Origin: Takakia lepidozioides | Lineage: Eukaryota; Streptophyta; Takakiopsida; Takakiales; Takakiaceae | Direction: 5' to 3' | NCBI GenBank assembly: GCA_030704615.1 | Contig: CM060734.1 | Span: 25,544,001-25,608,000 of the forward strand | DNA: 64,000 nt | Part shown: positions 1-9,913 of the stretch, in pieces | How the letters are laid out: each line of letters begins with the position of its first letter | How positions within the stretch are numbered: the stretch's first letter is position 1 | The notes under the pieces: model-generated | What the model was told of the DNA's origin: nothing | Databases searched by the model: none | What the model saw: only the letters and a program-made list of their open reading frames with translations | Translations under genes and position numbers: made by a program

Positions 1-409
1 CGGATTGTCATATGGAATCTATACTGAACATGAGTAACTTCAAATCCTACCTCATGATGGTAGCAACTACTTCTGAGAGCCTCTTCGAAAGCAATTGCAT
101 TGTGAATATTTTCATATTAGGTCAGCAATGTAGGAACATGTATGTAGCTGCAAGTGCATTTACGGGGTTTTAACAATCATGTGTAGTAAGCTGAAGGTGT
201 GAACTTCTAGCAAAGTTGAGTAGATCATCTTGACAATCACCATGTCATTTAAGATGCAGCTTCCATCTTTTCCATCCCTATGTCACAGTTACTCTGAACT
301 GGGTGGCCCAACAATCTTTGGCTGAAGAGACTTCTTCCTGCACCTTCCAGTGGGATTCCTGGGGCAGAATGTGATTTTCTAGTACATTCACATATTTGGC
401 TAAATTTGC
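1..409. other. no gene recognised
   Basis: No similarity, RNA gene or repeat is recognised. All frames close quickly. It could be intron or upstream DNA of the open stretch that follows. Confidence 0.4.
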
Positions 410-895
410 ATGTTATCTCACACTGGAAGGTTTGTCAATGAGTTATTTCAACTGCCTGTTGTTGTAACACGGGCGGAAGCGTTGTTTGCACGGATGAATT
501 CAGACACAAAAGTTGACACTGGATACAACCCGCTAAGGGAGCAGTCGACCCAAAGCATCATGTTTTTTGTGAGATCCCTCATGCTGATAGCTTTCCTTCT
601 GATCATCCGCCTTGCCGTGAAGGTGTGGAAGGAACGTATGGTAGCTGCCGCTCAGGCAGAGCTCAAATCAGCTGCAGTGGAACTCCCGAGAGAAAGCAAT
701 GTAATTTTGGTCTGTGGGATCACCTATGTTGTAAGTTTCCTGGTGGTGCTTCCTGTTCATGTTGCTATGACTAACCATGACCAAACAACATTGACCAAGG
801 AAGTCAATGACTTGCAAATGTCCGAGACTCATGCCCTGCTGAAGGAAGCAAAGGAGTATTGGGTACTGGTGGAGGACCTGGTCCTGGTGCCGTAG
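410..895 (+). CDS. possible exon of an unrecognised two-helix membrane protein
   Basis: A 161-codon ORF starts at ATG 410 and ends at TAG 893-895. Two strongly hydrophobic segments, about residues 50-70 and 98-119, are separated by a charged, amphipathic stretch (residues 71-97) and followed by an acidic/basic tail that could form a coiled coil. This pattern resembles a hairpin membrane protein. I do not recognise a family. The stretch may be an internal or 3' exon: an AG at about 427 could act as a splice acceptor, and stops lie just upstream of the ATG. Among its neighbours it is the only open frame that does not look like transposon debris, which makes a host gene plausible but unproven. 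Confidence 0.3.
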   Translation: MLSHTGRFVNELFQLPVVVTRAEALFARMNSDTKVDTGYNPLREQSTQSIMFFVRSLMLIAFLLIIRLAVKVWKERMVAAAQAELKSAAVELPRESNVILVCGITYVVSFLVVLPVHVAMTNHDQTTLTKEVNDLQMSETHALLKEAKEYWVLVEDLVLVP

Positions 896-2387
896 GTTGT
901 GGGTTCAGGTCTGTGGGTTGTGAAAGGGGAACCCCTTCATGTCATGTAATGAATTGGAGTTACAATGCTACGATTGCTGCCCCATATGTACGATAGGCTC
1001 CGCACACCTCCCTTCAACCCATACTTCAGTGATTATATATATGCAAACCCAGCCATGGATTTTTATTGGACAAAGCTGGTGATATGGTGATTCCGGTGTT
1101 TACATTGACTCTTGCAGCCATGGTCTACGTGTAGCAGATATGGAAGGGTTTGCTTGTGGTACAAACCCGAAGCTTGTACGATAGATTGCCTGCAATAGGT
1201 TAGTCCCTCTTGACCCGTATTTTGGCTTGGCTGGTTTCTCTCATATGGATCTGTTTCAATTCCAAAAAGTTGGCTGCGATGCGGGCCAATGCCGGGTGCA
1301 CAGGGTGAAAAAACTAGTGCCTCTGAACACATGGTACTCTTTCCCATTCTCATCAAGTTATTTGGCCTGGCAGCTGTCTCCCTCTAGTGTTGGTGCACTG
1401 TGTTCTACACCTTTGTGTGAGACCGCTTCTTCAATCTTTCTTACACTCCTGCTTTGCTTACAGACATTTGGCATTTGAAAATTTGAAGATTTTGTGAAGT
1501 ACGTCCATTTCCCAAAGTATCCTCTGATGCTCTCACTCACCTAGAACCTCAGACCCAGCCAAGGAGGGCTGCAACATTCAGTGTCTTTGTATGACTCTTA
1601 AGGTAGTCCTCAAGTTGTACGCTGTGGATAACTTCAGAGCATATCTCAGTTCCTCCTTTGAGCAGCATTTAATGCATGGGCCATTCTAATCTTAGCATCA
1701 ATGTCTGCTGGTAGAAGATGTTTACTTAGTTTGTCTTTTTCATGCTTTTATGGAGCAATCAATTTTGTATCCAGTTGTGAACCTGGAACTTTTGGGATGA
1801 CACAGGAGCCAATGTAAGAAACTTTGCAGAAAATATAGATATGTGGATTGGGCCATTTGGGTGATGCATGGCAAGCGAATACGTTGGAGGGTGGTGGAAA
1901 AAAGCCCATTCCCTCCCCGATGGAACTTGATGAGATAGAGTTCAAGTTAATGGCGTACCCCCTATCCTTGATTGGAGTGTCAATTCGTGCCATGCAGGTA
2001 GTTTCTTGTCCTTCAACCGCACTATCACATTTTCAACCGAGTCCTCTTTCCGTAGGATCGCAGTAACATTTTGCAATGTCCTTGGCTACATCCCACAAGG
2101 TATATTTGAATGCATGACGGATTTTGAAAACTTCAGTAGTCATGAGGTGAGAGCTTTTGTGTTTTTGCTATAGACGTTGTCTGTTTGCAGGCATAGTGGG
2201 GACACTTAGATTGCGTGTCATTGTCAGTGTCAGTGTCATGTCATTGTCATTAATATCTATCCTATCCAAAGACATGGTGTTTAAAGTATTTTGGGGCTTG
2301 GGGTGATCTGTATAGAGAGGTCCAGGATTGTTGGCATCACTTTACATGCAAGAAAAAATCCATCCAAGATAAATACAGTTTAACTGT
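896..2387. other. no supported gene; one weak exon-like stretch
   Basis: I see no recognisable gene. Positions about 1848-1997 are open on the plus strand and end at a plausible donor (CAG followed by GTAGTT at 1998), so a small exon is possible, but the product is not recognised. A short degenerate GTCAKT repeat lies at about 2211-2250. Other ORFs here are short and unconvincing. Confidence 0.3.
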
Positions 2388-2603
2388 CCAAAGTTTACAA
2401 GTAAATTTTGGAGGGCACTTTGGAAGAAAATGGGGACGAGGCTCAAGATGAGCACCGCCTTCCGACCTACGACGGACGGCCAAACCGAAAAAGTGAATTT
2501 TGTGGTGAAGCAGATCTTGCGGAATTATGTGTCAGTAGACCAATCAGACTGGGTGGAGCATTTGGATGCGGCAGAGTTCTGTTATAATAACACAAAACAC
2601 TCC
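2388..2603 (+). pseudogene. Ty3/gypsy integrase fragment, family Y
   Basis: This stretch matches part of the integrase of the complete family Y element at 17.4-24.4 kb, in the opposite orientation. It covers the end of the catalytic core: a TDGQTEKVN motif holds the third catalytic acid, followed by the SDWVEHLDAAEFCYNNTKHS region. Similarity stops abruptly at both ends (near 2388 and 2603). Only about 70 codons remain of a protein of more than 1,000 residues, so it is a dead fragment. No LTR of this family is adjacent. Confidence 0.9.
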
Positions 2604-2774
2604 AGAATCCCACAGTCTATTGGGAAGGGCACCAATAGAGGCTTGTATTTGAATTGTTGGAAGAATGAATCTTTGTGTTTGATTACTAATTTGAAATATA
2701 GCCAGCTCTGGCCAAGGCATGCCAGTAGGCTGGATCTATGATATAAGGCCACTATAAGGCCACTATGTGCTAAT

Positions 2775-2788
2775 CCCCCCCCCCCCCC
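2775..2788. repeat. C14 homopolymer
   Basis: Fourteen consecutive C residues are seen, close to the left edge of the family A LTR-like region. The length may be unreliable in an assembly. Confidence 0.9.
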
Positions 2789-2809
2789 ACTAGCAAGCCA
2801 TGGAGGCCT

Positions 2810-4508
2810 AGGGGAGGGTGGGTTGTATTTTTTGTCTTGGGGTTTGGGTGGGATAATTTTGCTTGACAACAGCTGCCCCAAAGTCGCGAGCAGCCCGGGT
2901 GTTGCGCCTAGAGAGTAGGGACTCGATTACTAAAAGCGTGGAGGCAGCCGTGGCCCAGCCACGACGTATGGGAGCGGGGGCCCAGCGCTGACCTTAAGTC
3001 GTACTGAGATCAAGTACATCAGCCGCGTGGCTCAGGCGTGAGGCCCTGAAGCGTGCGAGCAGGGTGCGGGTCTTTACCCGTTGGATAACCAAAAGTTGAG
3101 ACGGACCAGCAGACGCTAGCGTTAACCGCAGCGGTCCACGGTTTGGACCGCTATGCGCGGATCTGCGCCCCGCCACGTGGCGGGGGCGTTTTACCCAGTG
3201 GACAATGCGTCTGCAAATTCCCTTAAAGGGGGGTATTCTTACCTTTAGCTATTAGATTCAATTTATACCCCTCTAAGGGTTAGGAGCCATTATCTAAGGC
3301 GCCAATGGTAGATAAAATCTAGGATTTTGGGAGGACATAGCCTTGGAGGGGAGCGTTCTTAGGACTCCAAGAGAGAGCCAAGCGGCCTGGGAGCAGTGAG
3401 CTAGAGGCGGAGACCTCGAGAGACAAGGGAGGAGAGAAAGTACTTTGTCCTAAAACCTCGGCTACAGTGAGCCTTTGTGTCAGAGCCCAAGGTAGAGGAT
3501 GACTTTTTCCACGGAGGGAAAGCGTACCAGCGCCTTAAAATAATGTAAGGGGGTGAAATCTGGCTTGGACCCACCAGTGGTTATTTTATTATTTACGCAT
3601 GCATGTTCTGGACTAACGAATGTAGTGGCAGGGATGAGCTCTCAGCGAGATTCATTCGTCCGATAGAGCCGCGGCAGTTCCCCGTGGCAGGGAACAGTTC
3701 CTGGGTGTTCCTCGGTTCTCATTGGGTTCCCAAGGGCATCTTTAGGCACCAAGGGTATCTTTGGATTCCCCACATGATTTCCCATAGGGGAGGTTTTTTC
3801 TGATTTTCTTAATTTCTTTTATTTTCCAGCATTTCTGATTTGCGAAATTGCTTAAATAGAATAGATGCACGTGGTGCTCGTTATAGCCTACAGGACGTTG
3901 ATTAAACTGATTGAACTTGTTGAGTTGAGGGGCTTAGAACCACCTTATTGAACTTGGTGAACCTATTGGATGACGATATTCATTTTGGCCACTCCTTTGC
4001 TAAAACAAAGTATTTAGGCACTGGGGTAGGAAGCGTTGGCCCTTCCATTAGAGGTGACTTGAACTCAAGCCCTCGGCGAATGAGGGGCATTGGGAGAGGA
4101 ACAATTTCCCTCTTCTTCCTAGGCTCGGCAGGTGTCTTGTGAAGGGATTAAAACATGTCCCGGCTATAGGCGGCTCGGGGGCCTAGGCGATAGGAATTAG
4201 ACAATAAAACACAAAGACTTGGAAGGCAGTTACTGAGTAGATTGTAGGATACCGTAGAAACGCAAACTCGCCCTGTGAAGAGGAGTACGTGATTTCTCTT
4301 TGCCGGTAGGACTTAGATAGTGATCATAGCCACCATGTACGACCACGGACCCCCCGTACTAACCGCAGTCGGGTAGGCGGTTTAGTGAGCCCAACCTACA
4401 CCGCAACTTACCACGACCCCCCTAGACAACTATGTCGTCACCCTGACCGCGCGCGCTCAGGGCTCGTCATATGAATGGTGCGTCTGCCGGAAGGTAAGTG
4501 AATAGTCA
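2810..4508 (+). mobile_element. LTR/leader region of a gypsy element, family A/B
   Basis: The region is alignable, in inverse orientation, with 32362-33912, where it precedes a gag gene. Shared landmarks include a T-rich TTGTATTTTTT tract near the start, the phrase GGCGCTGACC-TAGTCGTAC, TTAAGGGGGGTATTCT near 3223-3240, and a 3' block around 4445-4508 (CTCGTCATATxAATGGTGCG, then AAGTGAATAGTCAGG). Two diverged copies stopping at comparable points indicate the LTR plus 5' leader of one retrotransposon family. Similarity ends at 4508; gag and most of pol are deleted, because integrase C-terminal coding follows at 4618. Exact LTR ends and primer site were not found. Confidence 0.65.
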
Positions 4509-4617
4509 GGACTTCTCCAAATTGTTATGGATGGACTAACAATATGTATTCTTGTCCTGATTTGTTTCTATGCAATACTTTACTGTTTATTCATGATCTT
4601 ACTCCATCAGGTGGAGA

Positions 4618-5145
4618 TTGAGGAACCCCATGCACATGAAGATTAGAAGCTCTTACATGAGGGTGTTTGGATCAGTGTTCATTGAAATTACTAACGCCAT
4701 GGCAATCATGACTACTCGACATACCCCCTTTTCATTGGTTTATGGGGTAGAGTCCATCATGCCAATCGAGACAGAAATCCCATCTCTACGATTGGCCATT
4801 ACCGAACGGTTGGCGACATCAGAGTCATTAAAGGAACGACTCGAGATGTTGGAAGGACTGGATGAACTCCGGCAAGCAGCAGCTCAGCACATTGAGGCAG
4901 TGCAACGGCAAAGGAAGGCTCGCTTCGATGCTAAGCGCAAAACGAGAATCTTCGATCTAGGAGATCTTATACTATTATTCGACAGTCGGAACGAGGAGTT
5001 CAAAGCCAAGTTCGACTCATATTGGATGGGCCCTTATCTCGTCAAGACAGTCTTTGACAACGGCTCATTATAACTAGAGACACTAAGGGGAGTGGAGTTC
5101 CCCAACCTGGTGAACGGTGTCCGGTGCAAGCACTACTATATGTGA
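4618..5145 (+). pseudogene. Ty3/gypsy pol 3' end (integrase C-terminal region)
   Basis: The frame encodes the region after the integrase core: TPFSLVYGVESIMPIE, a charged helix (RLEMLEGLDELRQAAAQH), a tyrosine-poor linker, then DLGDLILLF and a WMGPYLVKTVFDNGSL segment, the usual gypsy end. One TAA (about 5071-5073) interrupts the frame, after which the same frame continues to a natural end at TGA 5143-5145 (RCKHYYM). The catalytic core is missing upstream. It lies just downstream of the family A leader in the same orientation, which suggests one internally deleted element, although the pieces are not proven to belong together. Confidence 0.88.
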
Positions 5146-5745
5146 GTTCCATTAACCAATGAACTATTTCCCCACACTAAGGGAGAGATCTTTAGGATTT
5201 TGTCCCGGTTTGTCGGAAGGAAATGTTGGTATTTCCTACCCATTGACTCATTGGTTATTGGAGCTCCACAACGAGGTGGAGTGCGGGGCAACTAAGTTGC
5301 AATAATCCAATGAAACTTCTCCAATGGGAAGAAGTCAGTAGGACACTTACCCAAGTAGGTTATTGACACCCTTTCTTGGAGTTCCAAGGGTAGATCTTGG
5401 GATGCGGGGCAACGCAGTTGCATTAAAGAGGTGGTTTGTTCTCCAGAGTGAATTTTCGGGTAGTTATTGGAATCCACAAGGACAGACCTTGGGATGCGGG
5501 GCACATAGAGTGCAGTAATCTAACCCACCTTGTAGAATTAGAATTCGTTTGATATGGCATAAGCTATGAAAGCTATGACCATCCAATTGCCAAGTAGAAG
5601 ACTTCATACATCTTCGTTACTAATCACGTGTTTCGACTTTCTTTTCTTCTTCACCAAGTGAAGAACCACAGGTGCAGGAATGGGAACAATGGGTTGGCTA
5701 ATATATGCACTCTTGTTCAATGCACACTGTCGATCATCATTTGCT
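5146..5745 (+). other. 3' flank of family A pol with a short degenerate tandem repeat
   Basis: No gene is seen. Three imperfect copies of a TGCGGGGCA...TGCARTAA phrase occur at about 5282-5306, 5402-5427 and 5493-5520, spaced 120 and 91 bp. As this directly follows the pol end it may be the remains of a 3' untranslated region or LTR. A T-tract lies near 5745. Confidence 0.45.
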
Positions 5746-7637
5746 TTTTTTTTTTTAATCACAGAGTTTATCTGTGTCTGATCAAAGCATATCTCGAGAA
5801 AAAATAAATGCTTGCTGTATCAAGCATTCTCTAGTATACTGATGCTCCCTGCATGGAGCACAACGACTTCCCGCACGGGGATTCTAAACCTTAAACCTTT
5901 TGTCATTTTCACCTTACCCCGCTGCAGCATTCGTCGTAGAGAGAGAAAAGTCAGAAGCAGTGAGGGGGTAAAAGGTGATTTGTAGAGCAGTGGTTGCTGC
6001 TCCCCTCACATGAGTGAAGGGCGTCAGGCACAGGAAAACCCAGAAGGGCCTGTGACCTCTTCAGATAGAATGTTACACTGTTCTAGAGTATGGTCCTCTG
6101 AGGTGCAGAATAGATCCAATCGTTTCTTAGGTCAACAATTTCATCATGAGCTCTGCGAAATCCATGAGAGGTCCCTGTGAGTCATGAACCAAGTTAGATT
6201 GATGGTGCGTTTATTTCATGGGTAGGGTCCTCGGGTATCCAATCTTTTCTGTTGTTATGTGAGCCAAGAATTAGGACTCCCAGAAGCATCCTATTTAGGA
6301 GTTTCTAGACCCTTCCGGATTCGAGTCGAGGTCGTAGTTCGCAGTGAGCGATTTACCATGAGCTGTGCACATCCATGAGAGGTCCCTGCAAGCCATGTCA
6401 AGTAGGGTAGAACCAAAAGTCCTTCCAAGGCTATTTTAGAGTAGAATCATCAATTTGCACCGCTCATATCTCTCTTACATCATCTAGGGGATTCGAACCC
6501 AGTCCGGTGGGGGAGAATGGCGGTTTTGAAGTATTTTTTATCTGGGAACTCCAACTCTCTCCGAAGAGGGCGAGCTGGGTGGTTTTGAAACATTTTTTGG
6601 CTTTTGCTTTTATTTCCTCCTCTCTCCCGGAAGACTCGAACTTTCTCCAAGGAGGAAGAGCCTGAGGGGAATTATTCTTATCTTTACTCAAGGGAGGCGT
6701 TGATTCCAAGGGATATCAGGGATACCCTAGTAGAGGGATTTTTACGAACCAGAGATCCTGGATTCTCTTACACTTGGGACGAGTGTTCCCCATTGGTTGC
6801 CATATATGTAGATGCATATATTGGTACACTTTTCTTTTCAGATCGTTTTTGATCATAAGACAAGCGGTTTTGGCATTGTACTGCCAAAACAGGTTAGTTT
6901 GTTAGTTGTCTGGAAATCGTTGGTAAAGCACGTAGGAAATTAGATAGTGTCTGCGACGACCATGGAGTGGAACTCTGGCGTCAAGATGACCGTAGGAAGC
7001 TGCATCGACAGCAGATTAGGCTGCCAATTCGGTACCAGAAACGACAAATTAATCTTGTTCAAACTATATAGGACGACTGTTCCAGTCCCAGATTGCGATC
7101 TCTCTTTTCTCCCGCCTCTCAAGTCCAGTAGGAACACACGGCGAGGAGCTTGGCAATTGGTGGAAGCGACATGTATAGCGATGAAATATCGCAACAAAGC
7201 AATTGGCCGCATCGGAATGACAGCAGGTCAGGACGACTTCGCACGGCAAAGCATGGACTTGTTAGCGGTACGGGACAACTGGAGGGGACTCCGGACAACC
7301 TATGACTCAGAGCCATCACCAGGGATTTGATTTCCAAAAATACCACAAAAGTCTGTGTTTAGCGAAAATACGACGAATGGCGAGAAGCACAACTTTTTAC
7401 CACCGATGGAGCTGAGAATTTACAGGCTGATACAAGGTATATAATTGTAGTTTGTCACCAAGTTTGGTGATTTATAGAGCTGATTAGTGGTGGGGCCAAA
7501 TTATTGAGTCGACGGCACTCACAAGGCCTATTATTTGCATTTCTACTTCTTGGATGGATGAAAAATCTTGGAATTCGCCTTGAGGAGCTGGATGGATGAA
7601 ATGAAAATTCGCGCCAACTGGTCATCCAATTGGATGT
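5746..7637 (+). repeat. 1.9-kb dispersed unit, copy 1 (inverted copy at 44566-46115)
   Basis: Reverse-complement similarity to 44566-46115 runs almost the whole length: an AATCACAGAG-type end, a TTCCCGCACGGGGATTCTAAA block at about 5870, an SSGREEEIKAKAKK-coding block, the ORF at 6947-7330, and a GAGCTGGATGGATGAAA end. Copy 1 is longer partly because a block is duplicated: CATGAGAGGTCCCTG occurs at about 6163 and 6376, roughly 212 bp apart, but once in copy 2. The unit contains several TTCGAA-type phrases that resemble tRNA B boxes, but no full tRNA. Its class is unknown; it could be a solo LTR, a non-autonomous element or a gene duplicate. Confidence 0.8.
6947..7330 (+). CDS. conserved ORF inside the inverted unit, function unknown
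   Basis: A 127-codon frame. Its central part (PVPDCDLSFLPPLKSSRNTR, then AWQLVEATCIAMKYRNKAIG and RQSMDLLAVRDNWRGLRTTY) is also open, with few amino-acid changes, in the copy at 44841-45167 on the other strand. Retention of the frame in both copies hints at coding or at recent duplication; I cannot tell which. No domain is recognised, and the residues on either side differ between the copies. Confidence 0.25.
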   Translation: MSATTMEWNSGVKMTVGSCIDSRLGCQFGTRNDKLILFKLYRTTVPVPDCDLSFLPPLKSSRNTRRGAWQLVEATCIAMKYRNKAIGRIGMTAGQDDFARQSMDLLAVRDNWRGLRTTYDSEPSPGI

Positions 7638-7976
7638 ATGTATTCGGGTAGGACTTGATGGAGGAGCTGGGCAAATCGGTGCCAATTTGCCTGAACCCAC
7701 TGATGCTCATAGCAATATGAGGTATGTGCTCATGTGAGCAAACAACAGGCATCCAAAGCGGGTGACAATGCCATGGAAAAAACTACCAGGACAACGACTT
7801 TTCACGCCAATCGGATAGAACACTGGTTGGACATATGCAATACAAAATCAACGCCAATTTGCTCAAGACAACTTCTGCTCACAAGTTAGAAGAAGGTATC
7901 TACTAATGTGAGCCAAAATTGGATAACTTATTGACAATGGATTCTCTATGCTTACCGCCCTTACAAACGTCCCCAA
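7638..7976. other. no gene recognised
   Basis: Between the inverted unit and the MULE remnant I see only short frames on both strands and no recognisable motif. Confidence 0.4.
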
Positions 7977-8652
7977 CTATTTGTAGCGGTAGGTCCACCA
8001 CGACAACCAGCACTCCAAGGCAGGAACATCAACTAGCTTTGCAGCACCAGACGATGACCACCACGGTCTGATTATCATGAACGCCATCTCCGCTTCTTGC
8101 TCGGTCTTTGCAGCTCTCCACTGGGTAGCTAAGGACAGATGAGCGGAGTGGAACCCCTCCTGGATGTTTTTTTTCTGTGTATGCCTGGAGACTTTGCCCC
8201 CAATGGAAACCACGTGACCTTTCTCTTCCTTCCATTGGAGATCCGTCTCCGTAGACCTTCCAAACTGCCGCCCAGTTTGCATTCGCATTGTCTGCCATGA
8301 AACCCCTGAATTGCGGCCGCCTCTTCCCTACCCTCTGTTCATTAGTGCACTCCCACATCAGGACCTGTGACGCCGTGTCCTCCGATTTCATTTCGCAAAT
8401 TGCGATGGTCATTAACTTTTGGTAGAAGGGATGGTAAATGTCGCGCACCTCACTTCGGTAAGCTCCCCTTCAAGTCATAGTTACTCGCTTTGATGCGCGC
8501 GCCTAACTCCCAAACTGGCCGCCGGGCCAACTCGGAGTTTCGGCTGCTCACTCCTCATCCTTCTTGGTTTGCTGCAACGTGAAATTTCGCTCCTGCTCGG
8601 TGCGCGCAATTGCTTCGGAATTACGAAGCGCCAACACAACTTCCAAGCACAC
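7977..8652 (-). pseudogene. MULE-like (Mutator) transposase fragment, split by an LTR piece
   Basis: On the minus strand, 8438 down to about 8172 encodes YQKLMTIAICEMKSEDTASQ, then FRGFMADNANANW and ERSRGFHWGQSL. This E / MAD / W / H-W spacing is what I associate with MULE-type transposases of mosses and algae. A frameshift in the T-rich tract near 8170 moves the rest (AATQWRAAKTEQEAEMAF-like text, then PWWSSSGAAK) into another frame ending near 7977. A family Y LTR fragment (8439-8550) cuts the gene; a coherent stretch (LEVVLALRNSEAIARTEQER) on the far side, about 8551-8652, is probably its upstream part. Family assignment is by motif recall, so moderate. Confidence 0.55.
8439..8550 (-). mobile_element. 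family Y LTR end fragment
   Basis: It begins with the family Y terminus TGTCGCGCACC and follows the complete LTR for about 110 bp to GGCTGCTCAC, then similarity stops. No internal element sequence adjoins it, so it is a truncated LTR remnant inside the MULE-like gene. Confidence 0.9.
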
Positions 8653-9427
8653 TCCGTAATGGTCTGCGCAATGGCTAGGTGATTGCATTAAGGAGCTTAA
8701 TGCGCGGGGGGTTTGCTAATGCGCGGGAAGCTCCACCTTGACAAAGTGGCTGCACAGCACATGTGGAACTTGTGCCACACATGCGCTTTTGGGAGTAATT
8801 TGCTGAGTTGGACATTTTATATTCTTGCTTGCATGGTATTTTCCACGACATTGCCCACATGTACAATTATGAGAGGAGGCCCCGCTCATGAACGAATCCA
8901 TTTATGCCATGCGTTCATGTTCTTTTTTTTCAGGGTGCCAACTCAGAAAATATATAGGGGTCAACCCTAGGTTTCATACCGTTGACTATTTTGGTGTGAG
9001 ACAAGGTGTGACACATCCGGTCCGGTTGTGCCACACTTTTTTCTAGTCCACACATGTGTCATATGAGCCGTGGATTCTGCAAAGTGTGACCCCCCCCCAT
9101 GCTGTGACAAAAACCAATCCCTCTTGTAGTGGTAAGACATAATGTACACAAAATGAAAGAACGGATGGGGCGGAGGGACGACATGAAAAATATTTTGAGT
9201 TTCAAGGGACACAGTCGGTATGATTACATACATGGAAGTAGGTTTCCAGGTCAAGGCTCCACGAAAGAGCTGTGTTTTGTATTCAAGATGTCCATAGTTG
9301 GCAGCGGTTCGGGTGTTCATTTGGTAGACATGATGAACACTGGGGGCGAGTTGGAAAATAGTTGGGTCATGTTCGACAACGTCAAGAGAATCCACGGCTG
9401 GAGCACCATGGCCTACCATGTTTACTT
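8653..9427. other. unassigned; one open stretch on the plus strand
   Basis: No family is recognised. Positions 9129-9427 are open on the plus strand; the part encoding HLVDMMNTGGELENSWVMFD looks like real protein and is cut at 9428 by an LTR fragment. It could be transposase remains. The upstream half contains short frames only. GTGTGACAC-type repeated words occur around 8995-9100. Confidence 0.35.
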
Positions 9428-9912
9428 TCGCGGCCCTTTGCCTTGAGGGCAGAGGGTCGGGACACAAGAGGGGTTGCCCATGTGGTGGGGGCAGTGGCAA
9501 CATTAGGTACAGGGGCTGAAGCACCCTTGAGTGCCCAAGGCACTCAAGGAGGCGGAGGCGCTCACTAGGTGGAGCCCCGCACACCGGGTTGCGGTGGGGG
9601 TGGTTCCACGAGGGGTGGTGGTAGCTTAGTGGGTCTTAGTGGGGGCCAAGACTCACCGGGAGTCAATGGTGGTGGTTCGCCATAAAAGGAGGGTGTTGTT
9701 TGTGAAACCCCCGCGGACAGTCACAGAAGTATATATAGGGAGTAGTATCCCCGAGAACCGTACAAGCCCGTTGGTGACCAAAAACTAGTGAGTAAGCGTG
9801 CAAGCCAGAAAGCGACCAAGGTGTGGGGAGCTATTTTGGACTGCCAACAACCAAAGGGAATTTCCACTAGGCCCAAAGTGAGCGAGGATCTTGTGGAGGA
9901 GCAAAGGGGGAC
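9428..9912 (+). mobile_element. family Y LTR fragment, opposite orientation
   Basis: Reverse-complement match to family Y LTRs, starting within a few bases of the LTR terminus (TCGCGGCCCTTTGCC) and including the TATA region (TATATATAGGGAGTAG at about 9730). Similarity ends at about 9912 inside the LTR (AAAGGGGGACT). The tandem repeat begins on the very next bases, so the LTR was cut or recombined at that point. Confidence 0.9.
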
Positions 9913-9913
9913 T

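Noticed and set aside
6481-6530. tRNA gene suggested by GATTCGAACCC
   Set aside because: The B-box-like word is present but no cloverleaf or acceptor stem could be drawn; similar words recur in the inverted unit.
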